A stretch of DNA of 64,000 nt, taken from Amaranthus tricolor (taxonomy: Eukaryota; Streptophyta; Magnoliopsida; Caryophyllales; Amaranthaceae). A program made the position numbers and the translations under genes. A model generated the notes under the pieces. It was not told the origin of the DNA. It was given only the letters and a program-made list of their open reading frames with translations, and ran no database searches. Position 1 is the stretch's first letter. Each line of letters starts with the position of its first letter. The stretch is from contig NC_080053.1 of the NCBI RefSeq assembly GCF_026212465.1, forward strand, positions 11,301,841-11,365,840. Direction: 5' to 3'. Of this stretch, positions 20,935 through 34,200 are shown in pieces.

Positions 20935-22019
20935 CAGTTTTTGTAGTCAAACATTATTATTTTAATTTTTATGCAACACACTTTTTTTTCATTCCATTTA
21001 TATGTTTCAATTCTCGTTTCTGATATAAAATCTTTTTTTTTCATTATTATTATAAAAGAATACTTGAATATGACTAATATAATAATATTATCATCATAAA
21101 AAGTAAAGTATGATTAATTGGACACATAAATTTTAAGCACAATCTATAAGATTTTAATAAGCTAGGATACGTTTAAAAATATTTGACATGTCAAATATTA
21201 GAGCCACTAAAAATAAATTGTTGATGGGGGATATGACACATTAATAAATACTCGTTAATCAGGCAATGATCCATCAATATATCTAGTGGTTAAGAGTTAC
21301 TCCTTCTGCCCTTCTTATTTATTTTTTTCATGGATTCCAATGTAAATTTTAAAATCAAATAATATTAATTATGAGTTTTCAAAAACCCAAAAAAAGTTAA
21401 TATTTAGAAAGTATATATTGAGATAAATCTAACAAAATATCATATTATATGTTTTTCTTATAGATCGATCAGAAATTTTAATTAAAGTTTGACATTAAAA
21501 TTCGAAGAGATTATAAGAATATAGAAGTAAGTCTTAATTAATTCAAGTTGGTATTATTCCCCTTTTAATTATTTCATAATAAATGTCGTAATAAAATATT
21601 ATTATATAATGTATGTAATTTAATTAAGTAAAACTTATTTATTTTGCTCTGAAAATTACTCCTACCATTTTCCTTCAAAGATTTAAATAATCACAAATAT
21701 TTTTACATAAAACTAATCTAATTAAAATAACTTAAAAGAAAAAAATAAGAATGCAATAGAAATATATTTAAAATAGACAAAGATGATTTTAAAGGAAAAC
21801 TACTTCATTAAAATAAACTGTCATGAGGTCTTCTGGTTGTTACTTTAGTTTATGTTATGATGATTGTATTCCTAAGAAAAGCTCTTTCCAACAAAATAAA
21901 ATATTCAAGAATTTCAGCAGAAAAGTGGCATTTTATTTCAACTTTTTTTAAATAAATAAAACTTGCTATAGCAAGTAATTCAATTACCAGGTATACTCTA
22001 GGAAAATACTCCTGACAGT
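20935..22019. other. Noncoding part of unit 2 between F-box gene and CACTA site
   Basis: It matches 6165-7172 of unit 1 apart from small indels (for example an extra GACATGTCAAATATTAGAGC near 21187). No gene is seen. Confidence 0.6.
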
Positions 22020-22120
22020 TGAGATTATTCATAGTTAATCAATAGGTGTATTGTAGAAAAATTAAGAAAATGTTAGATTATTTTATAATTTTTCATACAT
22101 AGAAATACTATTAATTAGAT
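22020..22120. other. Unoccupied CACTA target site plus 98 bp of right flank
   Basis: CCTGACAGTTGAGATTATTC is the uninterrupted target: its left half equals 7161-7172 and its right half equals the flank at 14229 and 23176. The flank runs to TTAATTAGAT and then switches into the CACTA interior at about 22121, sharing only a short AT match at the junction. Confidence 0.85.
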
Positions 22121-22333
22121 CAAACATCCGTTAGGACAACAATCTATCTTCTCAACAGGTAATCCAAGAGCAGCTATTTGTTTTTTCGTTTTGTAGAAGT
22201 TGTTTACCATGCTTTGTGTACGAGCAAATTCTAAAAACTCTTCCAACCCTCTCATAAATCTTAAAATAAACTTTCCATTTTTTCGTCGGTTGTACATCCA
22301 ACTTCTTTCTTGCCTAAAACTCATTTTAAACAC
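22121..22333 (-). pseudogene. CACTA transposase N-terminal fragment with 501-bp in-frame deletion
   Basis: The fragment reads QERSWMYNRRKNGKF, RGLEEFLEFARTQS and then joins directly to MVNNFYKTKKQIAALGLPV. The junction is a CAT trinucleotide shared by both deletion ends. Both Gln codons that are TAA stops in the unit 1 copy are still CAA here, so this copy preserves the better N-terminus. Confidence 0.8.
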
Positions 22334-23175
22334 CTAAATATAATATAATAACATAATTATTTAACTGATCAATAAAGTAAGTTAATGACAATAACAATAT
22401 ATGATAATAATAATATAATTATTCTAATAAAAATTATTAAAGCAAACTAATATCAATAAAAATATAAAATAAAAAAAATATAAAAACTCAAGTAAATAAC
22501 AATAGAAATTAAATAATTAAATTAAATCAAGTAAATATAAAACTCAAGTAAATAACAAAGAAAATAAAATATGTACTAATTAAATAATAAAATTAAATCA
22601 AATTAATGACAATAGAAACTAAATATAAATAATAAAAATAAATAAAAGTAACTCATATAAAGAGAAAAACCAAAAAACTTACTAACCTCTTCTAATTCTT
22701 TAGCTTCTAAAATATACGATCCACAACAATTCGCAGCTTATTTATAGAACAAAATGGCGACAAGATGGCGATCACAAACCCATCGCCACTTTTAAATTCA
22801 AATTCAAAAACATGGCGACCAAAGAGTACCAAAGGCTCTGTCGCCCATTTTTAAAAAAAATAAAACCAAAAATAAAACCAAACATGGCGACTAAGTGGCG
22901 ATAAACAGACCCGTCGCCACGCATCAAATTAAAAAATAAAAAAATACCGTCATCCTTGGCGACGAAATGCCGACAAGAGATCCCGTCGCCGTGTAGTAAA
23001 ATAAAAAAAAAAAAAAGAAAAATCGCAGTTGGCGACCACTGGGCGACGATAGGTCCCGTCGCCAAATAACTTTCTGCTTTCGCGACCAGCCTCTCTCTCG
23101 CCTTGCCATCGCCATGGGCGACGAACACTTCCCCTCGCTATTTTTCCATCGCTAAATCAGTTGTTTTTTGTAGTG
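22121..23175 (-). mobile_element. Truncated CACTA copy, transposase end only
   Basis: It matches 12690-12772 and 13274-14228 of the unit 1 element, with the 501 bp between them deleted. The right end is complete (GTTTTTTGTAGTG) and is followed by the TGA target copy (23176-23178). Everything left of 12690 in element terms, including the TNPA gene and the CACTA left end, is missing. Confidence 0.88.
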
Positions 23176-23564
23176 TGAGATTATTCATGGTTAATCAATA
23201 GGTGGAATTATTGTAGGAAAATTAAGAAACTGTTGGATTATTTTATAATTTTTCATACATAGAAATACTATTAATTAGATTAAGCAACGACTTGTTCGCC
23301 TCACATTTCCTAAATACCTCAAAAGTTCTTCATTCTCCTTGCTAAATTATTTCAAAGCTTCAGGAAATGGAGGCGGTTCTGAAATTTCTGGTCTAAAAAG
23401 CGAACTACGTTTTATTGCATAGGCACCATGCAATTTGGGAAGGAACAAGGGTGAATGCATGTCTCTTCAGTGTTGTTAGCTTATACCATTCAACTTACGT
23501 ATCAAAGCATATATCTATGTGACAACATCAGTTCGAATTCGCAACACTGCCAAACGGTCTCTCA

Positions 23565-24268
23565 AGGATGGTAATGGGTCGGAATCGGCTCGGATTATAC
23601 ATACTCCGACTTTGCTTTGGATAATAGTCAGAGTTTCTTTTTCAGTCCACCTCCACTCGGAGTCAGATTATGCGTACTCCAAGTTTGCCCCGACTCGGAC
23701 TCTCGGACTTTCGGACTTCCAACGGAGTCGGATTATCATCAAACTTTATCATTTTGATAAAGTACTAACGATTTTAAAGCATACAAAATTAACAAAATAT
23801 TTTTTTTCAATACAATTTAACAAAGAAATATGTATTTTGAATTCAAGTTTAATAAGAGAAATAGTCCTATTATCACAATTTAACTAATTTTTCTTGCATT
23901 TTGATTTGTCGTATTCTATTTCTCTTGATCTGATTTGTCGTATTTTGATTGATTAATCTAAATAAAGATACCAAGTTTATTCTATTTACAATTAGTATTA
24001 GAGAAAGCTTGAATAAGTCACATCTAGAGTTTTAAAGTAAACAAAATATTAGAATAAAAGTCAAATTTAAAGTCGGATTTCCTTCTGAGTCAGAGTCGGG
24101 TCGGAGTGTCAGATTGTTAATAAGGTCCAACTCCAGTCCGTCTCTAACTCAGACTCGGATCGTAAGGTCGGATACCTTTTCCTCGGAATCTAATCGAATT
24201 ATTTTCCCTTGAATCGAGTCGAACTAGGATCGAATTCGGACTGAATTTCCATCACTACTCCCAATTGC
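23565..24268. mobile_element. hAT-like non-autonomous element, about 0.7 kb
   Basis: The left side is AGGATGGTAATGGGTCGG and the right side is CGGACTGAATTTCCATCACTA, imperfect inverted matches. Arrays of TCGGACT/AGTCGGA motifs lie next to both ends. No convincing 8-bp target duplication was found, so the ends are approximate. Confidence 0.6.
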
Positions 24269-24808
24269 ATGGACATATATCTAGTTGAAAAACACACAAA
24301 AATATTGAATCTAGTTTTGGAACTATTATGCAGCCAAAAGAGTGGTTAACATGCAATAGCAAATCACGGCAAAAGACATTATTAGTTCATCTATTATGCA
24401 TTTTTTTAAGGGGACATCTATTATGACATAGATTATTGCAAACTCCACAAAATTAAAAAAAAACTCAGTTCAATTTACGTAATATAGCAAATTCAAAAAA
24501 GAATTCCGTAGTATCAAAAGAGCAGCACATTGTGTAAAAGATAAAAATGTGTTGAGAGAATTAGTCAGATGAAGGGAAGCAAGTAATGAGAAAGGGAATT
24601 AGGCAGAGGCTTCAATGTTTGATATTAATTGCAGACCAAAATGTAATACTCCTACATCATTAGTGTTGCAATTTGTTTATCTCTTTCCAATACAAACAAA
24701 CATTTAGCCAGAGCCAGAGGCCTTAAAAACAGAACACCAAGGATTTGCGACTTGACTCCAGTAGGACTGTAGGAGCATCCGGATTAATCACACAAAACCG
24801 GATCAGTA
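24269..24808. other. Region 3' of RFC3
   Basis: It holds the probable RFC3 3' untranslated region near 24640-24808 on the minus strand and otherwise unremarkable AT-rich DNA. No other gene is seen. Confidence 0.5.
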
Positions 24809-27800
24809 TCAACCGAAAGTTGCAATAAGGAAAGCCTTGTAAATGCTCATAAACTTGGCCACAAATGCTGCACATTTTTGAAAAGAACCATCAGTTTAAA
24901 TACTGTAAACTATGAGACGTCAGAGCTGCAATATCTACCAGAATTTTCAAACTAAGCTATGATGAACTAATACTTTTGATAAAAATACAACCTCCCAGAA
25001 ATTTATCAAGGGCTAGTAAGGGCCTTGTAACCTTATTTGGTTCACTTCGGGTAGTAGAAATGAGTATATAAATGATACCACAATGTATGAGTAATATCCT
25101 TAGTGCAAAAAACAAGGCTGTATTACCATATCGCAACCATACTGTAAAGATTGTTGAGTTTGTTGTGACCAAAATACAGGTCGCATCACCGTATCACAAC
25201 CATATTGTAAAGGTTGTTGAGTTTACCACAATCGAAATTTATAGTGACAGTATTGTAAAGGTTGTTAGCCTTGTTGCGACAGAAATAGAGGCTGCATAGA
25301 CCATGAAATCTGTAGCGCAAGCGAGATACAGATCACATCACTGTATAGCAACTGCATTACGGAGGGTTGTTAAGTTTACGGCGACTAAAATACGTGCCAC
25401 AACACCGTATTGCGATCATATTGTAGAGGTTTGTGAGATTACCGCGACCGAAATATAGGATGCATTGACCATGAAATTCGTTTTGCGACCAACCAAAACT
25501 GTATTTTTGCACTAAGGTAATATATTTTCCTGTTACCCAATAGCATTCTTTGGTTTAAATTTATAGGACAACCATTGGGGTAAAACAACAGTTGTATTCT
25601 TGATTGCAATGGTGGTGACAAAGACGGTGCTATAGAAAATAAGGTTATAATTTCACCAATGAGATATACGATGATAGCTAAGAAAGTGTCTACTTCTCTA
25701 TAAATGAGCTACTTCAGTGGATAAAATGTAGAATAAGGTGTACAATTAAGCGAGTACAACGAACACATGGTCTAGAAAAGAGAGGTCAGGACTCAGCCCT
25801 GAGCATCGAAAAATAGCAGCCATGATTGGAAAGGGAAACACCAAATAGCATACTTGAGGGAAGACACAGGGCAAATTAGGCAATAATTAATAATTCACTT
25901 AAAGAAATATCCCCACTTTATTAAGATCTATGCATAAAATCATGAAGTTTTGTTTTAACGCGTAGTTTTGGAAGAGTTCTAGCCTTCTGCAATTAAGGTT
26001 TATATAGAATTTCTGAGTTTATAAAATAGAACATAATGTTCTTTTGAGCAAGTCTTGTATCCAAACATCTTTTCTTACATCATTAAATTTTCACCCATTC
26101 ACGAATTATCAATAACAGTAATCACCATCTTAATTTCTAAAAATAATCTAACATCTTATTTCTTAAATTTTTAATCCTTCAAACTTTTACATTTCTCTAT
26201 TATTAATCATCAACCAATTTTTTTTTTCCCTCTTCCTTCTTAACATATTAAGAATGAAAATTTGAATTTTTTAACTTAATTTAAGATATTTAAATAAAAT
26301 AAATTTTAATGTAGTTAGAATTGTGTTGAGTTTTTATTTAATATTTAGAATCAAAATTTTTATGGGGTTTTTGTTTAGTTTAAAAAAATTTCCCTTTTTA
26401 ATTGGTGACGGCCCCCAATTTTGAAGATTCATAAAAAAACAAACACGATGTCGGTTATCTTTGCTCCCCCCTGTTTATATGGACTTTTTCGCACTAAAAT
26501 ATTGTGCACTTTTCTTAACATTCCCTTGTTTTCAATATCTTGATGGTAAGGTGGACAATAGTAAGCGTGAACAAGTCTATACAAGACTTTTACATGTTTT
26601 ATTCCCCTTGATCTAAAGTTTGTTTTCTAGTACATAGCAGAATTCAAGTTGGTGTAAATAGTGGTTAGAGAGAACATAGGCTTCCTCTTTTTGTGGTTTT
26701 ACTTACAAGTAATCAATATCTAAAAGAGGGTGCTGCACCATAACTTCAACAAGGGCTTAGTTCAATAGTCCAATATTATTACCTATAATTTTCTTTAAAA
26801 GAAACTAGAGAGATGGCTAAAAAATAAGATGTTACCTCCCCCCCCCCCCCCCCCCCAAAAAAAAAAATACTGTATAAGTAATGAGTGCTGAAAATTTATC
26901 TAAAGTAATAGAAACAGAAAAGACATAAATTCGTTTACATCATATTATACCTTCAAGATGGAATATGGCTTTTTGCCCAAGGCGCATCCGATGTTCCTGC
27001 GAAAACAGTAAAACGATCATACGAAGAATTTGAAAAGAATTCAAACATCAGGCTCCTGATCTCTTATAACTTGTCAAGAGACATTCTGCATCCTCGTAGA
27101 GGCTGCCCATTGTTGTTTCTTTGTGTTTTCTGATAAATTTTCATTCAAAGGTGTTAAAGACAAGGAGCACAAAAAATATCAGAATGAACGTTAAACCCAT
27201 TTTTTATCTACCATAGACAACCTTGAATCTTAAGCTCAGAGAGTACTCTACATTACATGCTATAACACTACGGGGGTGTTTGGTTGGCCAAGTTTTGTAG
27301 CAAGAAACGAAAACAAATAACTAAGTGTTTTCACTTGTTTGTTAGACCTCGAAAGTAATAGAATTGTTTAACAGAAGAATTCTGATTTCCTTACTTTGAT
27401 ACCACTATTAAACCACCAGAAACAGAAAATTATCCTTTCTTCATGTTTAAGAAGCAAAGAAGCATACTTTCATTTGAATCTGTTGCGCGACTACCATTGG
27501 CGACAAAGTCCCATGTGAGATTTTTTGTGTCCTAAGTTTTAATAATTGGTTAGAAATTTTCCCTTCAAGATGATCAATCGTATCTTCGAATTCAATATTT
27601 TGTAAGAAGAATTTTCCCTTTCTAAAACAATTCAATTTTGCAGAAAAATTTTACTCATATAACTGATACATACATATTGTGGCAAAATGTATACATATTA
27701 TCTTATAGGGTGTACATATTTTTGTAAAGGAAAAAATTCATACTATTTACAAAAATACCATCCGAATATGTACACCTTTTTTTAAGCATGTAAGTACATC

Positions 27801-27909
27801 TTTTAGCAAATGTCTAATTATTTACAAACTTGTCATTGGAATATGTATACCATTAAAGCTTTTATGTACACCTGTTTTCAGATTTCACCATTTTAATTGG
27901 TTTTTAAAT

Positions 27910-27949
<40 letters not shown>

Positions 27950-28181
27950 GGGGATCAAGTGAAAACACTTAAAGTGATAAAAACTGAAAACCACACAGAG
28001 GTATATAATATATATATTGTAGCAAAAGGGGTACATATTAACTTATAGGGCGTACATATTTTGTGAAGAAAAAAGTTCATGCTATTTACAAGAACGCCAT
28101 TTAAATATGTATGCCTTTTTTAAAATGTTCAATTATTTACAAAACTGTCACCCAAATATGTGCACCATATAGGGCGTACAT

Positions 28182-28250
<69 letters not shown>

Positions 28251-31200
28251 GGCTGAAAACTATTATTGTAAATGTAACTATCTACATGGAACACCTGATT
28301 TGATCAATAACAAAACATACATCTAGCATTTTAATAGACCCACCCCAATTGTTTACAATGATCAATTAGAACAAAAGTTACCCATTGTGTTTAGGAAAAA
28401 GGGGACAGCTTAGCTTTTCCAAGACCAGATCATGATTCGAACACACAGAGAGGAATTATCATTTAGCATTACTGGAATGAGAGGGCACTCATTGTTGTCA
28501 TTGTTAGAATCAGAACCAAGAACATTCTTAACTACATTTTACAAAACAGTTTGCCCGGATTTCATTCATGTTTTGACAAATGCAAAACTGTAAGAGAACC
28601 ATGACATCCCAAAGCAGTAGAAGCCTTTTTTATGATGTATTGTTTCCCACCAATCATCTAGCTATCCTCAAACATTTATATTATTCAACTATGCAAACCT
28701 AATTTGTTCAGGTCATAAACCACCAACAAAAAAGAAGAAAAAGACTAGTTAAACTAGTGACTCATAAGAGTAGTTCGACAGTACATAAACTGATTGATGT
28801 TGAATATTCAAACCCATCTTGCAGATCGATGTTATCAGCATTATAGAGTGCACATAAAAGGAATGTCAGAAACTAGGACAAAACTTTGAGAGAATACTTC
28901 CTTTGCTTAATCATTTTATGAATTGAGGAGTATATCTGAATAAATTTAAATCTTCTCTCGGTTTACCTAATCCCCTTAAAAGGAAAAGAAAATAGAAACG
29001 GAAATCCAAGCTAATCGTTTTGTCAATAACCATATGGCACACTGTTTAAATAGAACATTTTGAAGACTTTTTAAATTTTTGAAAAGGCATCATGTATAAT
29101 AGAGAATTTACCATACACAAGCTTACTTAAATTGAGTTCATATATACCACATTAAGGAGAAAGAACAAATTCACAGATGGAGTAACTCAATGACAGTGCA
29201 AATCACATGAAAGACATCCAACAAACAATAACATTTAAAAACGCAAATCATCAAAGTAATCACCGGAAGACTTACATAATAGGCAGCCCAATGGCAAACT
29301 TCATGCTTCAGTTCCGCGTCTAGTTTCTTCAATAACTCAGAAAGAAGTCTCTGAATTAATTGAAAGATGGAAGGATGTCAGTAAATGGGAGGAAGGGTGA
29401 TAGAGTAAATGATTCTCAGTTACCAACCTTAAGAATAATTTCTGGAGGTATAATATTAACTAACAGCTCATAGAACTTTCCTCGAACCTCAAAGAGCCTG
29501 TCAGAGCGACAAAAATAGTATCAGATTCATAAAGTGTTATAAAAAAAAAAACACAATATTTATGCTGTTATGTTAACTAAGCAGCTACACTAAAAAACGT
29601 ACAGACAGAACACCAAGACGAAAACAAATCGATCAATTCATAAAAGAATAAAACTAAATTGATATTTTCAAGCTCCAGGAAAAGGACTTGAACATATTTG
29701 GTAAAAGATTCAACCTTTCTGCCAACTCCTGCTATTTTAAAATCCCAGATAGAGCGATACCATAAGTGTCATTCTTATAAAGCCAAAAGATTTATTTAAA
29801 AATACTATTTTTATCAAAACGAAATCTCACGTGATAGGACAAGATCCTAATGATATCAACTAAAATTACAGATCATAAGAGAACTACACTTTCAGTCACA
29901 GTTTGGCACCATGTAAAAGCAAATTGTATTAGCATTAGCAAGGTAAAAACAATAACTTTGGTACAAGGAAAATTACTTCTAGGTCTTTGAACAAATTAAT
30001 GAATTCGAGATAGCCAAAAAACAAATGCAATCGAAAGATACAGGAAACCACTGGCTAGGAGACTACCATGCCAATTAAAATGGTAGGAGATCAGCAACAA
30101 AAAATTTCTGACTTCTTTCCATCCCAAGCAATTTAACTCCGTCAGTGAGTGCTTGTCGCTTATTGTCGGTCTCAAGCCCGGATAAAGGAGGGTGAATGGT
30201 AGGTTTGTGACAACCAGCTCAGTGAAACTTAGTCATATCTTATGATCATGAACCAAGAATAAAAACTTGTGGGGGCTCTCCTACTCGGCGACATGTTGTA
30301 TTTATTAGGCCTGGGTATAGTGAAAAGCATGCAAAGATTGCTAGGTTTCCGGCTAGAAGTAACGCGCCACATTGCCTAAGGCCTAAGGTGGTGTCAAATA
30401 AGCAAGTGCAAGTTACTTAACTAGGACGTCGTCCAGAATCAATCCGCCACATAGGGTTTAAGCTTAGAAGGACAAAGGTTAAGAAAGACCAAGGGTCTTT
30501 AGTTAAAAATGGGATCTTGGAATATTTGTAGCTTGATTGGTGGATATTTAGAGTTGGTGGATATCATGAAAATAAGGAAAGTTAACATTTTATGTCTACA
30601 AGAGACAAAATGAGTTAGAGATAGGGCCAAAACAATAGTAGGTGAAAGTAGGAATATAAATGGTGCTCAAGACAATAAAGAAATTGAAATGAAATTGGTG
30701 TTATTATGCATGAATGAGCATCTAAAGAAGTAATAGAAGCATGCATGAAGAACGATAGGATTATAGGAGTGAAAATTTTATATGGTAAAGAGATTTTGAA
30801 TCTCATAAGTGTCTGTGCACCACAAACGAAGATGGAGGAATGAATCAAAAGAAAATCTGGGAGGATCTTGATGATTTGGTGCATAATATACCAATAAATG
30901 AAAAGCTCTATATCGAAGGTGATTTGAATGGACACGCAAGGGTATGTCGCAATGGCTAAGAAAATATTCATGGAGGTTTTGGCTATAGAACAAAATATGG
31001 AGAAGGAGAGTCCATTTTGAATTTTGCACTCTCAAACGATTTGTTGGTTCCTAACATAAGTTTAAGAAGAGAGATAGCCACATGACTTTTAGAACTAAAG
31101 AAAACGCCACTTAAATTAGCTACTTTTTGACAAGAATGATATAGATAGTTGCCTAAACTATAAACTTATCATAGGAGAACGTGTAGCCATCCAACACAAA

Positions 31201-34200
31201 CTCCTTAGCCTAGATATTCGCCTTCAAGCAAGACTAAAGATAAAGAAAGCCAAAGAAGAACGCAAGATTAAATGGTGGAGATTAAAAGAGGTTGATGCTA
31301 AAGTTTTCGCCGAGAAAGTCACTGAAAAGGCAAGCAAAACTAATTACATAGGTGTAGTGAAGTATAGTAAGGATAAGGATAAGAATATTTTAGTTCAGGA
31401 AGAGAACATCAAGGATCGATGAAGGGAGTATTTTGATAAGCTATTTAATGGACAACAAGGAAGTGTTGTATGGGACACAATAATTACACCCTTAGATGAA
31501 AAGGCAGAATTTATATGAAGAATACAAAAATTAAAGGTGGATGGGACTTTCAAGTAAATGGAGCTAAAGAAAGGGGCAAGGGCTGATGATAATATCTATT
31601 AAGGTATGGAGGTGCCTAGGGATGATTGGGGTGACTTGGCCAGCTTATTCAACAAGAATTAGAGGCCAAAATAGATGCTGAATGACTAAAGGAGAAGTAC
31701 TCTAGTCTCTATATACAAGAACAAAAGAGATGTCCAAGATTTCTCTAACTATTTAGAAATAAAACTCAAAAGTCATACTATGAAGTTATGGGAAAGAGTG
31801 ATAGATATGTATGGGAAGATGTACCTCCATATTAGAGAATCAATTTGATTTATGCCTGAGAGATCTACAACGAAAGCACTTCATCTTATGAGACAAATGA
31901 CGGAATACTATATGGCTAAAAAAGAGACTTGCACATGGTTTTTATTGATAACAAATACATAAATATAGTGCAAGATATATATCAAGAAGTAAAGACGAAT
32001 GTTAGAACATGTGGAGGGGCAACTAAAGATTTCCAATCACAATTGACCTTCATCAAGGCTTGGTCTTAAGTCCCTTTCTTTTCGCAGCGTTCCTTGATGA
32101 GATGACTTCATCAATATAAGGAAACGTGCCTTGGTGCATGTTGTTTGCTGATGACATTGTTTTTGGTAGATGAGACCTCGAGGGGTAAGACAAGAGTTGG
32201 AGTAACGAGGCTTCAAATTAAGCCGGTGCAAGACAAAGTACATATAGTATCATTTTAGTACAAACGAGAGGCATTAAAGCTCGAATAGAAAGAAATCGCT
32301 TCAATTGGAAGCTTCAAATACATTGGGTCCATATTTTACAGAAGTAAGGACATCCAATAAGTGTGACCCATAGAATTAAATGGGAGCAGCAAAAATATTA
32401 TGTGATCGAGGAGGTTGGGTTTACCTTCGGCAAAGAACTAGGGAGTTAAACAATAACAATAATTTCCTCGATGCCACTATGTGGGTTCACTTAAAAGAGG
32501 AGGTCAAATATGGATAGCCTACAGTAATAACTAAGATATTGTTTCAATCAGGATTAAAGTAAGCTACAAGATTTACAACTATAGTCAAGGTTCATTGCGA
32601 GATACAATCATTCTGCATAATATGGGCTACATCACCATAATGCAAGCACATTACAAAGGTTGATGAGGCAACCAAAGATCGCAATGTATGCCACGATCAA
32701 GACAAATCCATCCGCATTGAACTTGAAAGTGGTTTCACGGCCATTACCTTAAGCGTGATGACAACATCCAAGATTTTGCACTATGAATAGTTGTTTTCTT
32801 ACATGCACTTTAATTGATGCTTCAATGCCTTAAAAGATCAAATGTAATTCCCAATCCATATTCTATTTCTCCATTTATAATTGTGGTTGTGCAGATGTGT
32901 GTAAATAATAATACGAGAAATCATTGCTTTTTCATCTATTTCATTTTACAAGTGTTAAATTCAAAGTGAATCACATGGTTATATGAGGGAATCATAACAG
33001 GCTACACAAGCCATTCCAACAAGACTCCTATAAGTACATACAACTAATTATACACATCACATTCTGAATCAAGCTAACCTTTTAATAAAAAAGTTGTAAA
33101 ACCAAAGTAAATTCACCATTCCAGTGTAGAAAATTAATATAACAGAACCAAGACAAGCTTACAGGTAATCATACAATATTGAACAAATAAAAGTATTTGA
33201 ATGAAAAACCTTTTAGGGCTCTGCTCCTTCATAATATCTGATGCTATCTCAGAGATATATTCTTCCCAATCCATAGGGGGTATTGGCTGATTACTCGTAA
33301 AAGGATATCTATGACCATGATATAAATAATTAATATGTGCTAGGAAAAAACGACGGAAGTGTATTGTATCAGTAATTTATATAATAAAAAGGTTTTGAAA
33401 AAAGTGTTCATGTACGTAACTGTTGGACACGACAAGTCTCGAACAACAGTATTGCTCTTCTTAGACTCCGATTAGATTTGGCAGCAACACGAGCAGCGAA
33501 TCCTGGCGGAAGTTCCAAGCTTTCTTTCTTCCCTATAAATTCCAGTACCTTGACTATCTGCACCAAAACAAGACGTGTTCATCAAAAATCAAATGAATTA
33601 AATAATATTGAATGCTTTCTAAGCCAAAGCTTTACATTGTTTTCATTTCAGATTACAGTGTACTAGTGGTAAATGTTTTATTTCAGACGAACGTTCTCGA
33701 ATCGCAAAACGTGGCTACGTTCCACGTTCTATGTAACTATGTATGCAAGCCTAATTTATGTGAGCTCTTGATGGCGTTTGGAGTCAAGGGTCAATTAAAA
33801 ACATCTTTTTTATTAAAAATATAAGGTTATGTATATCCAACCCCTATTTCCTATCAAGCTTGAGCCCAATGTTGCATGGAACGAAAATCAATACGATGCG
33901 ACAAACGAAAACGGAAACGAGAAACGATAAATTATAAGTTTTGGAAACGCAGGAAACAAAATGCGATTCTATGATACACAATTAATAATAAGAATAATAA
34001 TAATGATAATATAATTATTATAATTATATATTTATAATTATAATTATAATTATTATAATAATTTTTAAATGTGAATAATACTTTTATCAACTAGCTGAAA
34101 TATACTTAATTTCCCACAAGATAAATAAAATAAACAAAAAAAAATCTATCTGAATTCTCATAAACAAATTACATACTTTTATTAACTTGTAATCATTAGT

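Larger units (their letters stand above)
15688..23945. repeat. Duplicated unit 2 (F-box present, CACTA truncated)
   Basis: It starts at the hAT target site inside copia linker sequence (matching 4622) and ends where unit 1 ends (14988 corresponds to about 23945). Relative to unit 1 it adds a 687-bp internal duplication around a hAT fragment (16504-19162), the F-box region (19163-20935), and a 101-bp flank copy before the truncated CACTA (22020-22120). Confidence 0.85.

Noticed and set aside
25072..25299. Open frame with repeated IVEFV-like phrases
   Set aside because: The repetition follows the degenerate DNA repeat in RFC3 intron 10 and the frame lacks any context as an exon.
27278..27310. 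GGGGGTGTTTGGTTGG as a Tourist-type MITE end
   Set aside because: No matching opposite end or TTA/TAA duplication could be found nearby.
28111..28326. Open frame with an Ile-Tyr dipeptide run
   Set aside because: It is a translation of the (AT)n run inside RFC3 intron 9.
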